Of a stretch of 64,000 nt of DNA, positions 62,713 through 64,000 are shown piece by piece. Position 1 is the stretch's first letter. Each line of letters opens with the position of its first letter. The notes under the pieces were generated by a model that was not told the origin of the DNA, did no database searches, and worked only from the letters and a program-made list of their open reading frames with translations. Source of the stretch: Desulfovibrio sp. JC022 (GTDB lineage: Bacteria; Desulfobacterota; Desulfovibrionia; Desulfovibrionales; Desulfovibrionaceae); NCBI RefSeq assembly GCF_010470665.1, contig NZ_VOPZ01000007.1, forward strand, positions 437,373 to 501,372, in the 5' to 3' direction. The position numbers and the translations under genes were made by a program.

Positions 62713-62753
62713 ACTAAATTAGCATTGACAATAAGCACTAATATAGCATAAAT
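62713..62753 (+). promoter_or_regulatory. Promoter of the TraK-like gene with paired operators
   Basis: TTGACA (62725-62730) and ATAAAT (62748-62753) are 17 bases apart. ACTAAATTAGC (62713-62723) lies directly before the -35 and ACTAATATAGC (62737-62747) between -35 and -10. Confidence 0.75.
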
Positions 62754-62806
62754 TCGCCAAAATCTTCAAAAGAAGAGAATAACCAATTTAAAGAAAAAAC
62801 ACCCTT

Positions 62807-63133
62807 ATGAAAAAAACAAACCAAAAAATTTCAGCACCTACAGGTAAAAAAGCAAAGCATGCACGGGTCCAATACAAAGTTAACCTTCAAAAAATCACAG
62901 ACCTCATCAACGAAGGATACACGAAAAAAGCCATCTATGAATTGCTTCATAAAGAAGGGCTAATTTCCATGAGCTATTCGCATTTCTGTCGTTTTAACTC
63001 TGAAGGAAGCCTCGGCCCAAAAAAAATGAAGAAAAGAAAACGCACCAGCAAACTACCAACGAAAGATCCCAACCAAGACTTTGACCATCAAAAAATTGTC
63101 ACCGACGAAGAATTTAAAAAAATGACAGGCTGA
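62807..63133 (+). CDS. TraK-like conjugal transfer/DNA-binding protein
   Basis: 108 aa, basic. The core (YKVNLQKITDLINEGYTKKA, IYELLHKEGLISMSYSHFCR) has the pattern of TraK-family proteins from plasmids and integrative elements, where a predicted helix-turn-helix ends in S-Y-x-x-F-x-R. In IncP plasmids TraK binds oriT. The lysine-rich C-terminus would suit DNA binding. Suggests that the second element is mobilizable too. Confidence 0.65.
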   Translation: MKKTNQKISAPTGKKAKHARVQYKVNLQKITDLINEGYTKKAIYELLHKEGLISMSYSHFCRFNSEGSLGPKKMKKRKRTSKLPTKDPNQDFDHQKIVTDEEFKKMTG

Positions 63134-63302
63134 ATTAAGAGCCTCTTTCTTAAAGGCCAACCATTCATACAGCCATGGTCGTATCTTCTTTGCTAAAGTT
63201 CACAATATATTTTTCTCTTAATTTATCCCAAAATTTTAATATCTTTTGATTGTCACCAAGAGTCTTTAATTGGCATACCTGATAAAAACAGAAAAATTCA
63301 CA

Positions 63303-63357
63303 CTTGACATTCTATAACGAGCTTTATAATGCTTCAAACCTCTGGTGCTATTTTAGC
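63303..63357 (+). promoter_or_regulatory. Promoter of the 55-aa gene with downstream operator
   Basis: TTGACA (63304-63309) and TATAAT (63325-63330) are 15 bases apart. GCTATTTTAGC (63347-63357) follows the expected start of transcription, where a repressor would block elongation. Confidence 0.55.
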
Positions 63358-63407
63358 AAAAAAGCTTTGTGCATCACAAAAATTGACGCAATTGTCAGGA
63401 GAATTGA

Positions 63408-63575
63408 ATGGAAAATGAAATATCTAAACTTTACAGAATAGCGGCAGCTATCAACCTTCTCTCGGAAATAATTAGCGACGAGACAGGACTACTACTCTCA
63501 TATCTAGGTGAAGATATCCAAGAGATCACCGAGAGCATGGACAACAGAACCGACTCCACAATAACATCGCAATAA
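63408..63575 (+). CDS. Small hypothetical protein, 55 aa
   Basis: MENEISKLYRIAAAINLLSE..., a helical, acidic protein with AGGAG 6 bases before its ATG, its own promoter and a strong terminator downstream. Not recognised. The signals around it make a real gene likely in spite of the size. Confidence 0.65.
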   Translation: MENEISKLYRIAAAINLLSEIISDETGLLLSYLGEDIQEITESMDNRTDSTITSQ

Positions 63576-63659
63576 GATACTCCCTCGCCAGTAACCAACT
63601 CCCCTCACAGGCTTTAAAATAAGCACTTATACCCAGTTCAAAACTTACCATGCAGACAC

Positions 63660-63697
63660 AAGCACCGTTTAGTCCTAATGACTAAACGGTGCTTTTT
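63660..63697 (+). terminator. Rho-independent terminator after the 55-aa gene
   Basis: AGCACCGTTTAGTC and GACTAAACGGTGCT form a perfect stem around CTAAT, followed by T5. Confidence 0.92.
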
Positions 63698-63779
63698 TAT
63701 TTTTCAATATTTTACGCTATTTTAATCTAACTACCCATATTTACCGTACTTTACACACACTACAGGCAACTATGTTTTT

Positions 63780-63820
63780 GCTAATTTAGCATTGACAGTT
63801 TTTGCTAAATTAGCTTAGAC
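63780..63820 (+). promoter_or_regulatory. Promoter of the last gene with paired operators
   Basis: GCTAATTTAGC (63780-63790), then TTGACA (63792-63797), then GCTAAATTAGC (63804-63814) in the spacer, then TTAGAC (63815-63820) after exactly 17 bases. The layout repeats that at 62713-62753. Confidence 0.75.
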
Positions 63821-63827
63821 GAAAGTC

Positions 63828-64000
63828 ATGTCAATAACCGACGAATACATAGCAAACAAACTACGCGACAAATTCGGCTCTTTTAGCAATGCCGCAAAGG
63901 CTTTGGGATATTCGAGCTATCGCCCTTTCAGAACTGCACTCTTGAGAGGGCTCCCTGAAACAAAAAGAAAATTAGCTCTCATGATTCTTTTGGAGGACCA
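63828..64000 (+). CDS. Small DNA-binding-like protein, cut by window end
   Basis: At least 57 aa: MSITDEYIANKLRDKFGSFS, NAAKALGYSSYRPFRTALLR, GLPETKRKLALMILL. The region around NAAKALGY could be a helix-turn-helix. It has paired operators in its promoter; the protein continues past base 64000. Confidence 0.6.
   Translation, partial: MSITDEYIANKLRDKFGSFSNAAKALGYSSYRPFRTALLRGLPETKRKLALMILLED

Overview
The window looks like the chromosome of a Gram-negative anaerobe, most likely a marine Desulfovibrio-type sulfate reducer (Desulfovibrionaceae). This is inferred from gene content and not from a marker phylogeny: squalene-hopene cyclase, an anaerobic sulfatase maturase, the thrS-infC-rpmI-rplT-pheS-pheT order, ablA/ablB for an acetyl-beta-lysine osmolyte, and TRAP transport.

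Layout. 1-7.9 kb: a truncated TetR regulator, squalene-hopene cyclase with an acyl-ACP thioesterase, two tandem secreted DUF2059 proteins, and a radical-SAM sulfatase maturase followed by its Cys-type Tat sulfatase. 8.2-14.9 kb: translation operon thrS-infC-rpmI-rplT-pheS-pheT, with infC apparently starting at an ATA codon. 14.98-16.71 kb: a two-gene convergent cassette bounded by a perfect 25-bp inverted repeat that contains both start codons. 16.8-19.8 kb: a split permease pair, one half fused to a NifX-like domain, and a TetR-outer-membrane-protein pair. 19.9-22.8 kb: two membrane proteins of unknown role, the larger with an OmpA-like segment and a C-terminal potassium-channel-like pore. 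23.2-28.2 kb: AdiA-type arginine decarboxylase with two antiporters. 28.4-35.2 kb: a stress/osmolyte operon (amino-acid ABC transporter, ablA, ablB, betaine-binding protein) beside a PAS-LuxR regulator. 35.4-37.7 kb: a small hypothetical gene and a pentapeptide-repeat membrane protein.

37.77-58.57 kb is a genomic island between two 94-bp direct repeats (one mismatch) that are the 3' half of a tRNA-Lys(CTT) gene plus its terminator. It carries an integrase with a disrupted N-terminus, a DUF1640 protein, a nonsense-mutated HI0074-type gene, a sigma-54-controlled catabolic module (three-subunit FAD/Fe-S amine or amino-acid dehydrogenase, RidA, TRAP transporter), a ColE1-type mobilization operon with nested mobB/mobD genes, a DUF3987 gene split by a frameshift, an RHS protein with a coupled downstream gene, and a coiled-coil membrane protein. 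A second island starts at the second repeat and runs off the right end: integrase, orphan HigA-like regulator, Fic AMP-transferase preceded by about five copies of a 20-bp repeat, several DNA-binding proteins, a TraK-like protein, and promoters sharing a GCTAAnTTAGC palindrome. No intact tRNA is in the window; in this model it lies further right.

The strongest candidates for something undescribed are the 25-bp inverted-repeat cassette, the Fic gene with its repeat array, the OmpA/K+-channel-like fusion, and the tandem mobilizable islands.
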